From Flavobacterium sharifuzzamanii (GTDB taxonomy: Bacteria; Bacteroidota; Bacteroidia; Flavobacteriales; Flavobacteriaceae), in contig NZ_QJGZ01000034.1 in the NCBI RefSeq assembly GCF_003254585.1, positions 178,902 through 242,901 of the forward strand: a stretch of 64,000 bases of DNA. Direction: 5' to 3'. Shown here piece by piece: positions 42,169 to 51,741 of this stretch. The notes under the pieces are model-generated. The model searched no databases and had not been told where the DNA came from. It saw only the letters and a list, made by a program, of their open reading frames with translations. Position 1 is the stretch's first letter, and each line of letters starts with the position of its first letter. Both the position numbers and the translations under genes were made by a program.

Positions 42169-44586
42169 TTATTCGTATTTTAAATATTTTAAGACATCTA
42201 CTTTGGTCATTTGATAAGCTTTTGCCAAAACAATTGCCAGAGTTAGAAATAACAGTGACACAAAGGCAATTACGAAAGGTAAAATTGTCATATCAATTCT
42301 GAAAGCAAAATTTTCAAGCCATTTTTGCAATAATAAATATGCGGGAACTATTGCGATTAAAGAACCGATTATACAATAAACGACATATTGTTTTGATAGT
42401 TCTTTTAGTAATGCATTGGTTTCTGCGCCCAGTGTTTTTCGGATTGCAATTTCTTTTAGTCTTCTTTGAATAGAATAAGATGCTAATGCAAACAAGCCAA
42501 ACAATGCAATAAGAACTACAATAATGTTCAATATCGAAAATAGATTTTTTTGCTTAACGTACGATTCATAGGTTCGGGCATATTCCTTATCGACAAAATC
42601 ATATTTAAATGGATATTCTGTGTCGATTTTTGACCATAATTTTTCAATGCTCGCAATTGTATTTTCTGAGTCATCCATTTTTAATTTTATGAAAACTTTG
42701 TTGATGTTTTGTGCCATTCCTAAAGTTTTTAAGTGAAAGAAAGAGATAGGAGGCACTTGCATTTCTGGACTTAATAAATTAAAATCCTTTACAATACCGA
42801 TGATTCGTAATTTTTGCTGTCGTATTATAAGTTCTTTACCAATAGGATTCTTAATATTCATCTGTTTTAAAGCACTTTCATTTATAATGACAGAATTTAT
42901 AGTGTCAGAAGCTAGTTTTCTATCAAAATTTCTTCCTTTTACAATTTTAATATTTAGCATTTCAAGCATGCCATAGTCTAATGCGATTGTTCGTTCTTTA
43001 AAAAGTTCATCATTATAAAGAACTGGATTGATAAAATTATCAGAACCATCAAAAGCAATAAGACCTGTCGAAATTTCTTCAACACCTTTTATTTTTCTGA
43101 GCTGTTGTTTTATAACATTGTATTTGTTGTAAATGTTCTTTTCCACATTTTTATCTTCATATTCAGCTGCTGGAAAATTCAATGCTACAGAAATTACCTG
43201 ATCTCCTTTAAAACCAAGGTCTTTATTTTGTAAATATCTAATTTGCTCATAAACAATATAAGAACCAATTATAAAAAAGGCAGCAATAGCAAATTGAAAA
43301 ATCAGCATTCCGTTGCGCAACCAAATGCCATTTTTGCTTCTTCCAAAATTTCCTTTCAGAACTTTCAAAGTTTCAAAATTGGCTACATAAATAGATGGAA
43401 GTAAGCCAGCTGTAAATACTGTAATTATAAAAATTAGAATCAATTGCCAGTAAAATTGATTACCAAGCAGGATGAGATTTTTGTTTAAGAAATTGTTGTA
43501 AAAAGGCAAGGCTATTTCTACAATAACTAAAGCTAATAAAGTTGAAAATAAAGTTATTAAAATGGTTTCAAAAATGAATTGGCAGATAATATTCGTTTTG
43601 GAAGCACCTGTAATTTTTCTCACGCCAACTTCTTTAGCTCGTTTTACGGCATTTGCTGTAGCGAGATTGATATAATTAACAATTGACAAAATTAGAATCA
43701 AAATGGATAGCCCCATCATGATTACTAAAAATTGATAATTGCCTCTGCCTTCAGGATAACCGTCTGTTATAGAATGCAATCTGGCTTTAGAAAGAGGTTC
43801 AATTGCGACATTAAAATAACCTACTTTCTTTCCCATGTCTTCAAACGTAAACCCTTCTTGTTTTGCTAAACGTTTAATGAAATCGTAGTTGTAGACTCGT
43901 TCTATTTTTTTTCTTGTAATTTCAATCTTTGCAGGATCTTTAACTTTTAGCAATAATTTAAAAACAAATGGATTTATTACAGAGTAATCCATCTCTTTTT
44001 CAATTGTATTGATTATCACATTTGGTGCGATGGATGAGTTTCCTGGAATTCGATAAACTGCCCGAACTGAAAAAACTTGATTAAGACATTTAATTTGTTT
44101 CCCAATTGGATTCTCGTTGCCAAATATTCTTTTTGCAATATTATCTGAAATCGCAATGCTAGAATCGTCTTTAATTGATGAAATAGTATTTCCTTTTATG
44201 ATTTCAAAAGGGAAAAAGGAAAAAAAGCTGCGTTGTACATTTATAATCTTATCTACAAATTCCTTCTTTCCTTTGTAAACAATTTTGTCTTTTTGATACC
44301 AATCATCTCCATACATTACGGTTTCGATATTTGGATCTGCATCCAAAGCTGGTTTTAAAAACAAAGCACATTCTGACCAAGATGTCATGCCACTTAATTG
44401 CACTAAAACCTGATAGACATTATCTTTTTGAGGGTTCCAAGAATCATAACTTTGTTCGTCATTCCAGTACAGAAGCGCGAAAATCAAGCCTGAAATTCCT
44501 ATTGATAATCCGAGAATATTGAGAGCAGTAAAAAGCTTACTGTGTTTGATTTGATAGATAAATATATTGATCCAGTTTTTTAGCAT
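42169..44586 (-). CDS. MacB/FtsX-like ABC transporter permease (second copy)
   Basis: An 805-residue permease: N-terminal transmembrane helix (LFTALNILGLSIGISGLIFA), then a large periplasmic MacB_PCD domain, three core helices with the FtsX motif NAVKRAKEVGVRKITGASKT, a second periplasmic domain and the final FtsX block (SIQRRLKEIAIRKTLGAET ... VDVLKYLKYE). With two MacB_PCD-FtsX units it is the long Bacteroidota type (about 800 residues). Family members do mechanotransmission from cytosolic ATP hydrolysis to export or release periplasmic substrates; they do not form a pore through the bilayer. It is a close paralogue of the gene 32 bp upstream and uses the ATPase encoded further upstream. 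The substrate is unknown. Confidence 0.9.
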   Translation of the reverse strand: MLKNWINIFIYQIKHSKLFTALNILGLSIGISGLIFALLYWNDEQSYDSWNPQKDNVYQVLVQLSGMTSWSECALFLKPALDADPNIETVMYGDDWYQKDKIVYKGKKEFVDKIINVQRSFFSFFPFEIIKGNTISSIKDDSSIAISDNIAKRIFGNENPIGKQIKCLNQVFSVRAVYRIPGNSSIAPNVIINTIEKEMDYSVINPFVFKLLLKVKDPAKIEITRKKIERVYNYDFIKRLAKQEGFTFEDMGKKVGYFNVAIEPLSKARLHSITDGYPEGRGNYQFLVIMMGLSILILILSIVNYINLATANAVKRAKEVGVRKITGASKTNIICQFIFETILITLFSTLLALVIVEIALPFYNNFLNKNLILLGNQFYWQLILIFIITVFTAGLLPSIYVANFETLKVLKGNFGRSKNGIWLRNGMLIFQFAIAAFFIIGSYIVYEQIRYLQNKDLGFKGDQVISVALNFPAAEYEDKNVEKNIYNKYNVIKQQLRKIKGVEEISTGLIAFDGSDNFINPVLYNDELFKERTIALDYGMLEMLNIKIVKGRNFDRKLASDTINSVIINESALKQMNIKNPIGKELIIRQQKLRIIGIVKDFNLLSPEMQVPPISFFHLKTLGMAQNINKVFIKLKMDDSENTIASIEKLWSKIDTEYPFKYDFVDKEYARTYESYVKQKNLFSILNIIVVLIALFGLFALASYSIQRRLKEIAIRKTLGAETNALLKELSKQYVVYCIIGSLIAIVPAYLLLQKWLENFAFRIDMTILPFVIAFVSLLFLTLAIVLAKAYQMTKVDVLKYLKYE

Positions 44587-44618
44587 TTTTGTTGGTGTTT
44601 TTTGGTTTTGGAGTTAGT

Positions 44619-47030
44619 TTACTCGTATTTTAAATATTTTAAAACATCTACTTTGGTCACTTGATAGGCTTTTGCCAAAACAATAGTCAGCGTTAAAAAT
44701 AAAAGCGAAACAAAAGCAGCTAAAAAAGGTAGAAACGGAATATCAATTCGAGAAGCAAAGTTCTCTAGCCATTTCTGCATTAATAAATAAGCAGGAACAA
44801 TTCCGATTAAGAAACCAATTACGCAGAAAAGGACATACTGTTTAGATAATTCTTTTAGCAAAATATTGGTTTCCGCTCCAAGCGTTTTTCTGATAGCGAT
44901 TTCACGCAATCTTCTTTCCATAGAAAAAGAGGCCAAAGCAAATAATCCGAAAATGGCAATTAATATTACTACAACATTCAACAAAGCAAACAAGTTTCTT
45001 TGATCCTGATATTTTTTGTAAGTTCTGGCAAAGTTTTTATCTACGAAATCATATTCAAACGGATATTCTTGGTCGACTTTAGATTTCCAGAATTTATTAA
45101 TTGCTCCGATTGTTTCAGGCATTTGATCTGGCGATATTTTAACAGAAATATAGTGCATATCATTTGTCATCCAGTCAAAAGCATTGATGTGGAAGAAAAT
45201 CATTGGAGCGACATTATATTCCATTCCGATATAATGGAAGTTTTTGACAATACCTACAACTTTAAATTTCTTTCCGCCAAAAGTGATATCCTGATTTACA
45301 GGATCTTTTACCTGTAGCGTTTTTGCAGCAGTTTCATTCAATAAAGCGCTAGAGATGCTGTCTGTTGCCAATTCAGGATTCAAATCTCGACCTTTTAATA
45401 TTTTTATGCCCAAAAGGTTCAGTTGTCCAAAATCTATAGGTAATTGCTGCGTAATTACTTCTTTGTTTGACTTATAGTGAAGTCCTTGCCAAGAATTGTC
45501 ATTGCTTCCAATAGAAAACATTCCTGCAGAAACCGCTTCAACACCTTTAATTTTTGCGAGTTCCTGTTTGATGGTTTTATATCTTTCGTATTGATTTTTT
45601 CCTTTTTGTGGTCTAAAAGAAATATCCATAACCTGAGCTCCATTAAAGCCTAAATCCTTCGCCATCATAAAATTTACCTGCTTGTAGACAATAAATGATC
45701 CGATAATAAAAAGAGTCGCAATAGAAAACTGCAAAACAAGCATTCCGTTACGGATCCAGACACCATTCTTACTTCTTGAAAAATTGCCTTTTAAGACTTT
45801 CAGTGTTTCAAAATTTGCAATGTAAACAGCAGGAAAAACGCCAGAAACAATAATTACAAAGAAGAAAATTAAAATTAACTGCAGGTAAAATTGAGTTCCA
45901 ATTAGCATTAAGTCTTTGTTTAAAAAAGCATTATAAAAAGGAAGCGAAAGTTCTACGATTACCATTGCCAGTAGAACCGAAAACAAAGTAATAAGTGTAG
46001 TTTCAAAAACAAACTGTGTAACAATTTGCGATTTAGTAGCACCCACGATCTTGCGAACTCCAACTTCTTTTGCTCGCTTTACCGCATTTGCAGTAGCCAT
46101 ATTAATGTAGTTTACAACCGAAAGTATTAAAATTAAGATGGATAACCCCATTATAATTTTTAGAAATTGCAAATTGGCATTCTGTTCAGGAAAGGCATAA
46201 TTTCCTTGACGAAGCCTTGCTTTTGTAAACGGAAGAAGCCTTGTTTTTATAGGTTCGCCGTATTGCTTAATAAATTGTTCAATTGATAAGCCTTCAGCTT
46301 TTGCCTGTTTTTTGTAGTTGTCTTCAAGAAATATTTTGTCTAAATTTTGAATAACTGCTGTGGTGTCGCTGGGCTTTTTTAGCTTTAGCATTAATCCGTA
46401 ACTAAAACCCCAGTTATCTTTGTTTTGTTCTAATTCCTCTTCTACAACAGGAGTAATTACCGAAGGCATTACTGACGATTTTTCAGGCATTTTATATACA
46501 CCGCGAACAACAAAAATTCGATCCGCGTATTTGACCTGTTTTCCCATTGGGTTTTCATTCTTAAAAATGTGCGCAGCGGTTTCTTTAGAAAGCACCATAC
46601 TGTTGCGATCGCTAAAAGCTGTCTTAGCATTACCTTGAATAAATTCAAAAGGGAAGAAAGAAAAGAAACTCCTTTCGGCTGAAAAGATTTTGTCAACCAA
46701 TTCGATTTTTCCGTTATACTGAATAGTTTCCGTGGTATAATTTACTCTGAAATAACAGTATTTATCCAAATATGAAGTAGTTGCATTAAGCATTCTACCT
46801 GGAATTGGAGAATTTGTTGTCCAAATATTTCCACCGCCAAAATCGTTCATTGCAATGAAAATTTTATCTTTCTCAGGATTCCATTGATCGTAAGAATGTT
46901 CGTCGTTCCAGTATAGAATTGCAAAGATTAAACCTGCAATTCCTATACTCAAGCCCAATATATTTAGGGCTGTAAAGAATTTGTTGTTCTTTATATGATA
47001 AACAAATATGTTTGTCCAATTCTTCAACAT
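44619..47030 (-). CDS. MacB/FtsX-like ABC transporter permease (first copy)
   Basis: An 803-residue permease with the same layout as the following gene: LNILGLSIGIAGLIFAILYW as first helix, MacB_PCD periplasmic domain, NAVKRAKEVGVRKIVGATKS core motif, second periplasmic domain, and SMERRLREIAIRKTLGAET to VDVLKYLKYE at the end. The two copies are nearly identical in membrane and C-terminal parts but differ strongly in the first periplasmic domain (about residues 60-270). That fits a duplication followed by divergence of the substrate- or partner-binding face. It starts 4 bp after the ATPase gene's stop and is in its operon. The pair may form a heterodimer on one ATPase dimer. Confidence 0.9.
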   Translation of the reverse strand: MLKNWTNIFVYHIKNNKFFTALNILGLSIGIAGLIFAILYWNDEHSYDQWNPEKDKIFIAMNDFGGGNIWTTNSPIPGRMLNATTSYLDKYCYFRVNYTTETIQYNGKIELVDKIFSAERSFFSFFPFEFIQGNAKTAFSDRNSMVLSKETAAHIFKNENPMGKQVKYADRIFVVRGVYKMPEKSSVMPSVITPVVEEELEQNKDNWGFSYGLMLKLKKPSDTTAVIQNLDKIFLEDNYKKQAKAEGLSIEQFIKQYGEPIKTRLLPFTKARLRQGNYAFPEQNANLQFLKIIMGLSILILILSVVNYINMATANAVKRAKEVGVRKIVGATKSQIVTQFVFETTLITLFSVLLAMVIVELSLPFYNAFLNKDLMLIGTQFYLQLILIFFFVIIVSGVFPAVYIANFETLKVLKGNFSRSKNGVWIRNGMLVLQFSIATLFIIGSFIVYKQVNFMMAKDLGFNGAQVMDISFRPQKGKNQYERYKTIKQELAKIKGVEAVSAGMFSIGSNDNSWQGLHYKSNKEVITQQLPIDFGQLNLLGIKILKGRDLNPELATDSISSALLNETAAKTLQVKDPVNQDITFGGKKFKVVGIVKNFHYIGMEYNVAPMIFFHINAFDWMTNDMHYISVKISPDQMPETIGAINKFWKSKVDQEYPFEYDFVDKNFARTYKKYQDQRNLFALLNVVVILIAIFGLFALASFSMERRLREIAIRKTLGAETNILLKELSKQYVLFCVIGFLIGIVPAYLLMQKWLENFASRIDIPFLPFLAAFVSLLFLTLTIVLAKAYQVTKVDVLKYLKYE

Positions 47031-47034
47031 GATC

Positions 47035-47745
47035 TTAGTAGTTTGAATTTACCAAAACATCTACATTTCTATGATTCACTTTTTCAGAAAGGATTTCACC
47101 ATCTTTCATTAAAATAGTTCTTTGTGAGAAAGAAGCATCGTAATCTGAGTGTGTTACCATCAAAATTGTTGATCCGCTGGCATGAAGATCGGTCAACAAT
47201 TCCATCACTTCGTTTCCATTTCGGCTGTCCAAGTTTCCTGTTGGCTCATCGGCCAAAATAATTTTAGGATCATTGATTAAAGCTCTTGCCACGGCTACAC
47301 GCTGCTGTTGTCCGCCTGAAAGCTGTTGCGGAAAATGCTTCAATCTATGTGCGATTCCCAAAATTTTTGCCATTTCGTTTACTCGTGATTTTCTTTCGGC
47401 AGAAGGAACATTGCTGTAAATTAAAGGTAATTCGATGTTGTCAAAAACAGATAATTCATCAATTAAGTTGAAGTTTTGGAAGATGAATCCAATGCTTTCT
47501 TTTCTGGCTTGCGATTTTTGTTTTTCCTTTAAACCCACCATTTCCTGATCTAGAAGCTGGTAGCTTCCGCTTGAAGCGCTGTCTAGAAGTCCAATAATGT
47601 TCAACAAAGTCGATTTTCCGCTTCCAGACGGTCCCATAATAGATACAAAATCGCCTTGATTGATAGTTAACGAAATTTCACTTAATGCTTTGGTTTCTAA
47701 TTCCTCAGTTCTAAATACTTTTGAAAGTTTTGTAATGGTAATCAT
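47035..47745 (-). CDS. ABC transporter ATP-binding protein (MacB/LolD type)
   Basis: A 236-residue ATPase. Walker A GPSGSGKST is at 38-46, the Q-loop FIFQNFNLI near 87-95, the signature LSGGQQQR near 141-148, Walker B IILADEPTG near 160-168, and the H-loop MVTHSDYDAS near 195-204. KEKQSQARKESIGFIFQ and GLLDSASSG belong to the LolD/MacB/FtsE subfamily. It is first in an operon with two permeases, divergent from a sigma-54 response regulator across 286 bp. The spacing includes a candidate sigma-54 promoter, so the transporter is probably the output of that two-component system. Confidence 0.93.
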   Translation of the reverse strand: MITITKLSKVFRTEELETKALSEISLTINQGDFVSIMGPSGSGKSTLLNIIGLLDSASSGSYQLLDQEMVGLKEKQKSQARKESIGFIFQNFNLIDELSVFDNIELPLIYSNVPSAERKSRVNEMAKILGIAHRLKHFPQQLSGGQQQRVAVARALINDPKIILADEPTGNLDSRNGNEVMELLTDLHASGSTILMVTHSDYDASFSQRTILMKDGEILSEKVNHRNVDVLVNSNY

Positions 47746-47915
47746 GATTTGACTGTTTTTGATTTTTGATTGATTTCTTTTAAAATTTTTATGCCCTTTG
47801 GAAATGACAGAAACAAGTCTGAAAATTAAGATAAATTATTTTTAATTTATCGCTATTTATTTTGTTATTTGTACTTCCGAAAGAGGTTAATTATTAATGA
47901 TTTACAAGTTCTAAT

Positions 47916-48007
47916 GTGATTTTCGTGCCAGTAAATTAAACATTGTAAACGCCTTGTTTTTAAGGGATTATTTTTCTGAATAAATTTAAACTGTCCATAA
48001 GTGGACA
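47916..48007 (-). promoter_or_regulatory. Candidate sigma-54 promoter and activator site for the ABC operon
   Basis: On the minus strand TGGCACG (47931-47925) is a perfect -24 element; four bases later TCACA (47920-47916) only partly matches the -12 TTGCA. Upstream, TGTCCATAAGTGGACA (47992-48007) is a 6-4-6 dyad, with a further GTCCA at 48014, suited to be the enhancer site of the divergently encoded sigma-54 activator. It predicts a leader of about 160 nt before the ATPase gene. Confidence 0.45.
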
Positions 48008-48031
48008 CCTTTCGTCCAAAACTGAACAATA

Positions 48032-49381
48032 ATGAAAAAGACCAACGCATCTATTTTAATCATCGACGATCAGGAAGACATTCTTTTTGCATCAAAAGTC
48101 TATCTGAAAAAGTATTTTGAAAACATTTATACGCTCAATAATCCGAAAAACATTGTCGAATTATTGGCAAAAAACGCCATTGATGTCGTCCTTTTGGATA
48201 TGAATTACAGATTAGGATTTGAAGATGGGAGAGAAGGTTTGTATTTATTGAAAGAAATAAAAACACTTTCGCCAAAAACGGTGGTAATTCTAATGACCGC
48301 TTTCGGAAAAGTAGAAACCGCTGTTGAAGGTTTAAAATCGGGTGCTTTTGATTATATTCTGAAACCTTGGGAAAATAAAAAGCTTTTAGAATCGGTAAAA
48401 CAAGCAGTCAATAAAGCTCGTAAAGAACAGAAAAAGACTAAAGATGTTGAGATAAAAGAGGACTTTTTTGTTGGCAGTTCTGAGATTATAAAAAAGGCAT
48501 ATTCTCTAGCAGATAAAGTCGCCAAAACCGATGCAAATGTTTTGATTTTGGGTGAAAACGGAACAGGAAAATTTGTTCTCGCACATCATATTCATTCGCA
48601 ATCAGAAAGAAAAAATCAGCCATTTATTGCAGTCGATTTGGGTTCTTTAAATTCGAACATTTTTGAAAGCGAATTGTTTGGTTATGCCAAAGGCGCTTTT
48701 ACTGATGCTAAAACCGATACAGCTGGACGTTTTGAAATGGCACAGAACGGAACCATTTTTTTGGATGAAATAGGAAATGTTCCGCTTCATCTGCAATCAA
48801 AACTGCTTCAAGTAATTCAAACAAAAACCGTAACGAGATTAGGAGAAACGAAAGCAAGACCTTTGAATGTTCGCATTATTACGGCAACCAATTTGAATTT
48901 AAAACTGGAAGTTGCCGATAAAAACTTCCGTGAAGATTTGTATTATCGCATCAATACAATGGAAATTGTTTTGCCTCCGTTAAGAGAACGACACGAAGAT
49001 AAGATTCCGCTTGCTGAATATCTTTTGGATAAAATGATCAAAAAATACGGCAGGGATGAAATTGCTTTTGATAAAAAAGTCTTAGAACAGATTGAGAAAC
49101 ACGCTTGGAACGGAAACATTCGTGAAATGGAGAATAAGATTGAACGTGCAGTAATTCTTTGCGAAAACAACACCATAACCGTTTCTGATCTGGATTTAGA
49201 AACGATAACGCCTTACGAGGAAAACTCAGATGACATTCAGCTTTCTTCGGTTGAAAAGGCTGCGGTTGAAAAAGCACTTCTCAAAAACAATAATAATATC
49301 AGCAAAACTGCCGAAGAACTTGGTTTGTCAAGAGGTGCGCTTTACCGACGTTTGGAGAAATTTAATATCAATATCGATTAA
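48032..49381 (+). CDS. Sigma-54-dependent response regulator (NtrC/DctD type)
   Basis: A 449-residue activator. The receiver has Asp56 in LLDMNYR; the AAA+ domain (about 145-390) has Walker A GENGTGKF at 174-181, the sigma-54 contact loop GAFTDA at 221-226, Walker B GTIFLDEIGN, and sensor motifs PLNVRIITATN and LYYRIN. The C-terminal Fis-type HTH has KTAEELGLSRGALYRRLEKF. The contact loop has Asp instead of the usual second Gly of GAFTGA, so its interaction with RpoN may differ in detail. It is followed 2 nt later by its kinase gene and is divergent from the ABC transporter operon. A dyad 25-40 bp upstream of its start is a likely binding site. Confidence 0.92.
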   Translation: MKKTNASILIIDDQEDILFASKVYLKKYFENIYTLNNPKNIVELLAKNAIDVVLLDMNYRLGFEDGREGLYLLKEIKTLSPKTVVILMTAFGKVETAVEGLKSGAFDYILKPWENKKLLESVKQAVNKARKEQKKTKDVEIKEDFFVGSSEIIKKAYSLADKVAKTDANVLILGENGTGKFVLAHHIHSQSERKNQPFIAVDLGSLNSNIFESELFGYAKGAFTDAKTDTAGRFEMAQNGTIFLDEIGNVPLHLQSKLLQVIQTKTVTRLGETKARPLNVRIITATNLNLKLEVADKNFREDLYYRINTMEIVLPPLRERHEDKIPLAEYLLDKMIKKYGRDEIAFDKKVLEQIEKHAWNGNIREMENKIERAVILCENNTITVSDLDLETITPYEENSDDIQLSSVEKAAVEKALLKNNNNISKTAEELGLSRGALYRRLEKFNINID

Positions 49382-49383
49382 CT

Positions 49384-50718
49384 ATGTTGCGGACTTTACA
49401 AACTTACAAACTCCTTTTTCTGCGATTAATTTTTATTGTAATCGGAATCGAATTGTCGCTGTATTTCTTTAGAATTGGTTTGCTTTTTACTGGAATTTTT
49501 GGTCTCTGCATGGTTTTTCTGCTTGGAAGGGAAATGTATTTTTATGTTAGAAATATGGTTCTGATTTACAATAAAACCATTTCTTCAATATTGCAGGATG
49601 ATTTTAGTTCCGATTTCTCAAAACATAAATTCAATAGTACATATAACGAGCTTTTTACCTTGTATGAAACTTTAAAAAGTAAACAAAATGAGCAAGTTAC
49701 GAGAGATATTATTTACCGTTCGATTTTAAACAATATAGAATCGGGTGTTATTATTTTGCAGAAACAAGAAAGCGATTGGAGTATTTTTTTGATGAACGAT
49801 TATTTTTCGAGCCATTTTAATGTTCCGAAAGTTTCAAAATGGAAATATCTTAAAAATCAGTTGCCGTCTTTATGTGAAATTATCGAAGAAGATGATTTTC
49901 ATGAAATTAAAACTTCAATTGAGCTCAGTATAAATGAACAAAGCAAACAGACATTTGTTTTGCAGGCTTCACGAACTGAAATTTTCGGTCAGGATTATTT
50001 TATTGTTCTATTAGATTCCATTCAAAATGTAGTAGAAAAGAAAGAAAAAGATGCGTGGATTAATTTGATGAAAGTGATTTCGCATGAATTGCTAAATTCT
50101 ATAACGCCAATTCGTTCGATTTGCCAAAACTTGGAAGATTTAGTAGAACAAGATTCGCTTTCGACAGAAGACTTAGAAGATATCAAACATAGCGTTCATA
50201 CAATGCTGAGACGAAGCGATCATTTGCAGAAATTTGTTGAAGGATATCGAAAACTGGCTATGCTTCCTTCGCCTAAAAAAGAAAAAACTTCACTGCAACA
50301 CATAACTGAAAACTGTATTCAGGTTATGAATCCGTTATTTAGGCAAAGTAATATTGAAGTGATCAATGCTGTTACCCAAAACTATCTGATAAATATCGAT
50401 TCGCAGCAGATAGAGCAGGTATTGATTAACTTATTGACGAATTCGATTAATGCTTTAGAAAACAGTAATCTGAAACAAATTTCGATTTCGGCGGAAGCCA
50501 AAAACAATCGCATTTTTATAAAAGTTACGGATTCTGGAAAAGGAATTGAAAAAGAAATTGAGGACAAAATATTTCTTCCGTTTTTCACCACCCGAACTGA
50601 AGGCGCGGGAATTGGATTGACTTTATCTAAAAATATTATTGAAGCACACGGCGGTTATATTTCGCATAAAACCGAAAATGGAAAAACGATTTTTGAGATT
50701 TCTTTGATTGAGGATTGA
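49384..50718 (+). CDS. Sensor histidine kinase, partner of the sigma-54 regulator
   Basis: A 444-residue kinase with two close hydrophobic helices at the N-terminus (LLFLRLIFIVIGIELSLYFF, LLFTGIFGLCMVFLLG) and almost no periplasmic loop, so it senses within the membrane or in the cytosol. A PAS-like domain (about 115-215: IIYRSILNNIESGVIILQKQ) precedes HisKA with ISHELLNSITPIRSI (His234) and HATPase_c (INLLTNSINALEN, DSGKGIEKE, GAGIGLTLSKNII). The arrangement resembles NtrY/AtoS-type kinases for NtrC-family regulators. It is translationally close (2 nt) to the regulator gene. The stimulus may be membrane or envelope stress given the MacB-like output, but this is inference. Confidence 0.9.
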   Translation: MLRTLQTYKLLFLRLIFIVIGIELSLYFFRIGLLFTGIFGLCMVFLLGREMYFYVRNMVLIYNKTISSILQDDFSSDFSKHKFNSTYNELFTLYETLKSKQNEQVTRDIIYRSILNNIESGVIILQKQESDWSIFLMNDYFSSHFNVPKVSKWKYLKNQLPSLCEIIEEDDFHEIKTSIELSINEQSKQTFVLQASRTEIFGQDYFIVLLDSIQNVVEKKEKDAWINLMKVISHELLNSITPIRSICQNLEDLVEQDSLSTEDLEDIKHSVHTMLRRSDHLQKFVEGYRKLAMLPSPKKEKTSLQHITENCIQVMNPLFRQSNIEVINAVTQNYLINIDSQQIEQVLINLLTNSINALENSNLKQISISAEAKNNRIFIKVTDSGKGIEKEIEDKIFLPFFTTRTEGAGIGLTLSKNIIEAHGGYISHKTENGKTIFEISLIED

Positions 50719-50743
50719 TTAGCCTAAAAAAAGGTTTAAATTT

Positions 50744-50840
50744 TTTCACGCAGATTCAGCAGATTTTTGCAGATTTTAAAAGATTTATTAAAATAAAAAT
50801 CTGCGTTGATCTGCTTAAATCTTTTTAAATCTGCGTGAAA
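50744..50840. repeat. 97-bp inverted repeat rich in CAGATT/AATCTG
   Basis: TTTCACGCAGATT (50744-50756) and AATCTGCGTGAAA (50828-50840) are perfect outer arms. Inside, GCAGATT and AATCTGC motifs repeat, giving nested pairing. It sits between the convergent kinase and EamA genes and can terminate both. It is related in core sequence to the hairpin at 4406-4472 (CACAGATTATAGG). Confidence 0.7.
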
Positions 50841-50852
50841 TATTTTAAAATA

Positions 50853-51740
50853 TTAGTTTTTTCTAATCAACAGCTTTAATTTTTCGCTTTTAAAATTGAC
50901 TTCAGAAATAATTGTAGCAGAAAAAATCAACGTTCCGCCTAAAAGTAAACGCCATGATAAGTTTTCTCCCAAAATAAAAAAAGCTCCAATTGCGCCAAAA
51001 ACAGGCTCAAACAAATAAATTACCGCTACGCGTTCTGCCGATAAATAACGCTGCGATATATTTGAAACCGTATACATAAAAGCCGTAGAAAACAAAGCAC
51101 AGTAAATTACGCCCGTCCAAAACGTATTATTTTGAGGTAACCATTCTGATCTACTGTCTGTTAACGCTATAAAAAATGTAAAAAGCGCACAAAACGCAAA
51201 CATTGGCACAATCGAATACAAAAGGTTTTTGGTCGCCGAATGCTTTTCAACAGCAATCAAATAAACTGCAAAAGCAAAGGCTCCCGCAATGGTAAATAAG
51301 TCTCCAAAGTTTATGATAAACTTATCCTGAATGGCAATAATAAATAACCCAGTTAAAGCCGTCAAAGCGGCAATCCAGATTTTTAGTGAAGCGTTGGTTT
51401 TATAAATCGCTAGTTTTAATAACGGAATAATAATTACGGTTAATCCAGCAATAAAAGAGCATTGAGAAGCGTCTGTATATTTAAGTCCAACAGTTTGAAG
51501 CTGAATGCCTAGAAACATTGGTACGGCAAGCAAAAATCCTGTTTTAATGGCTACTCGATTAATATCTTTGACATATTTCCAAAAAATAATACTCAATACC
51601 ACAACAGCCAGAAGGAAACGATAAAATAAAAATACATTTAGCGAATAGTGGCCAATTGCCATTTTCGTAACAGAGTAAGATACTCCCCAAAAGGCAGTGC
51701 CAAGAATTAATAAAAACAATAAAAGCTGTCTTCTTTCCAT
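50853..51740 (-). CDS. EamA/DMT-family transporter
   Basis: A 295-residue protein with ten hydrophobic helices in two EamA repeats. The first starts LLLFLLILGTAFWGVSYSVT (the conserved WG near residue 19), and the second LYSIVPMFAFCALFTFFIAL. The C-terminal repeat has SAERVAVIYLFEPVFGAIGAF and FILGENLSWRLLLGG, the conserved E-P-V and G-E motifs. These are drug/metabolite exporters of amino acids, purines or other small molecules; the substrate cannot be read. It overlaps closely with an upstream acetyltransferase gene (1 nt gap), suggesting a detoxification or metabolite-export pair. Confidence 0.9.
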   Translation of the reverse strand: MERRQLLLFLLILGTAFWGVSYSVTKMAIGHYSLNVFLFYRFLLAVVVLSIIFWKYVKDINRVAIKTGFLLAVPMFLGIQLQTVGLKYTDASQCSFIAGLTVIIIPLLKLAIYKTNASLKIWIAALTALTGLFIIAIQDKFIINFGDLFTIAGAFAFAVYLIAVEKHSATKNLLYSIVPMFAFCALFTFFIALTDSRSEWLPQNNTFWTGVIYCALFSTAFMYTVSNISQRYLSAERVAVIYLFEPVFGAIGAFFILGENLSWRLLLGGTLIFSATIISEVNFKSEKLKLLIRKN

Positions 51741-51741
51741 T

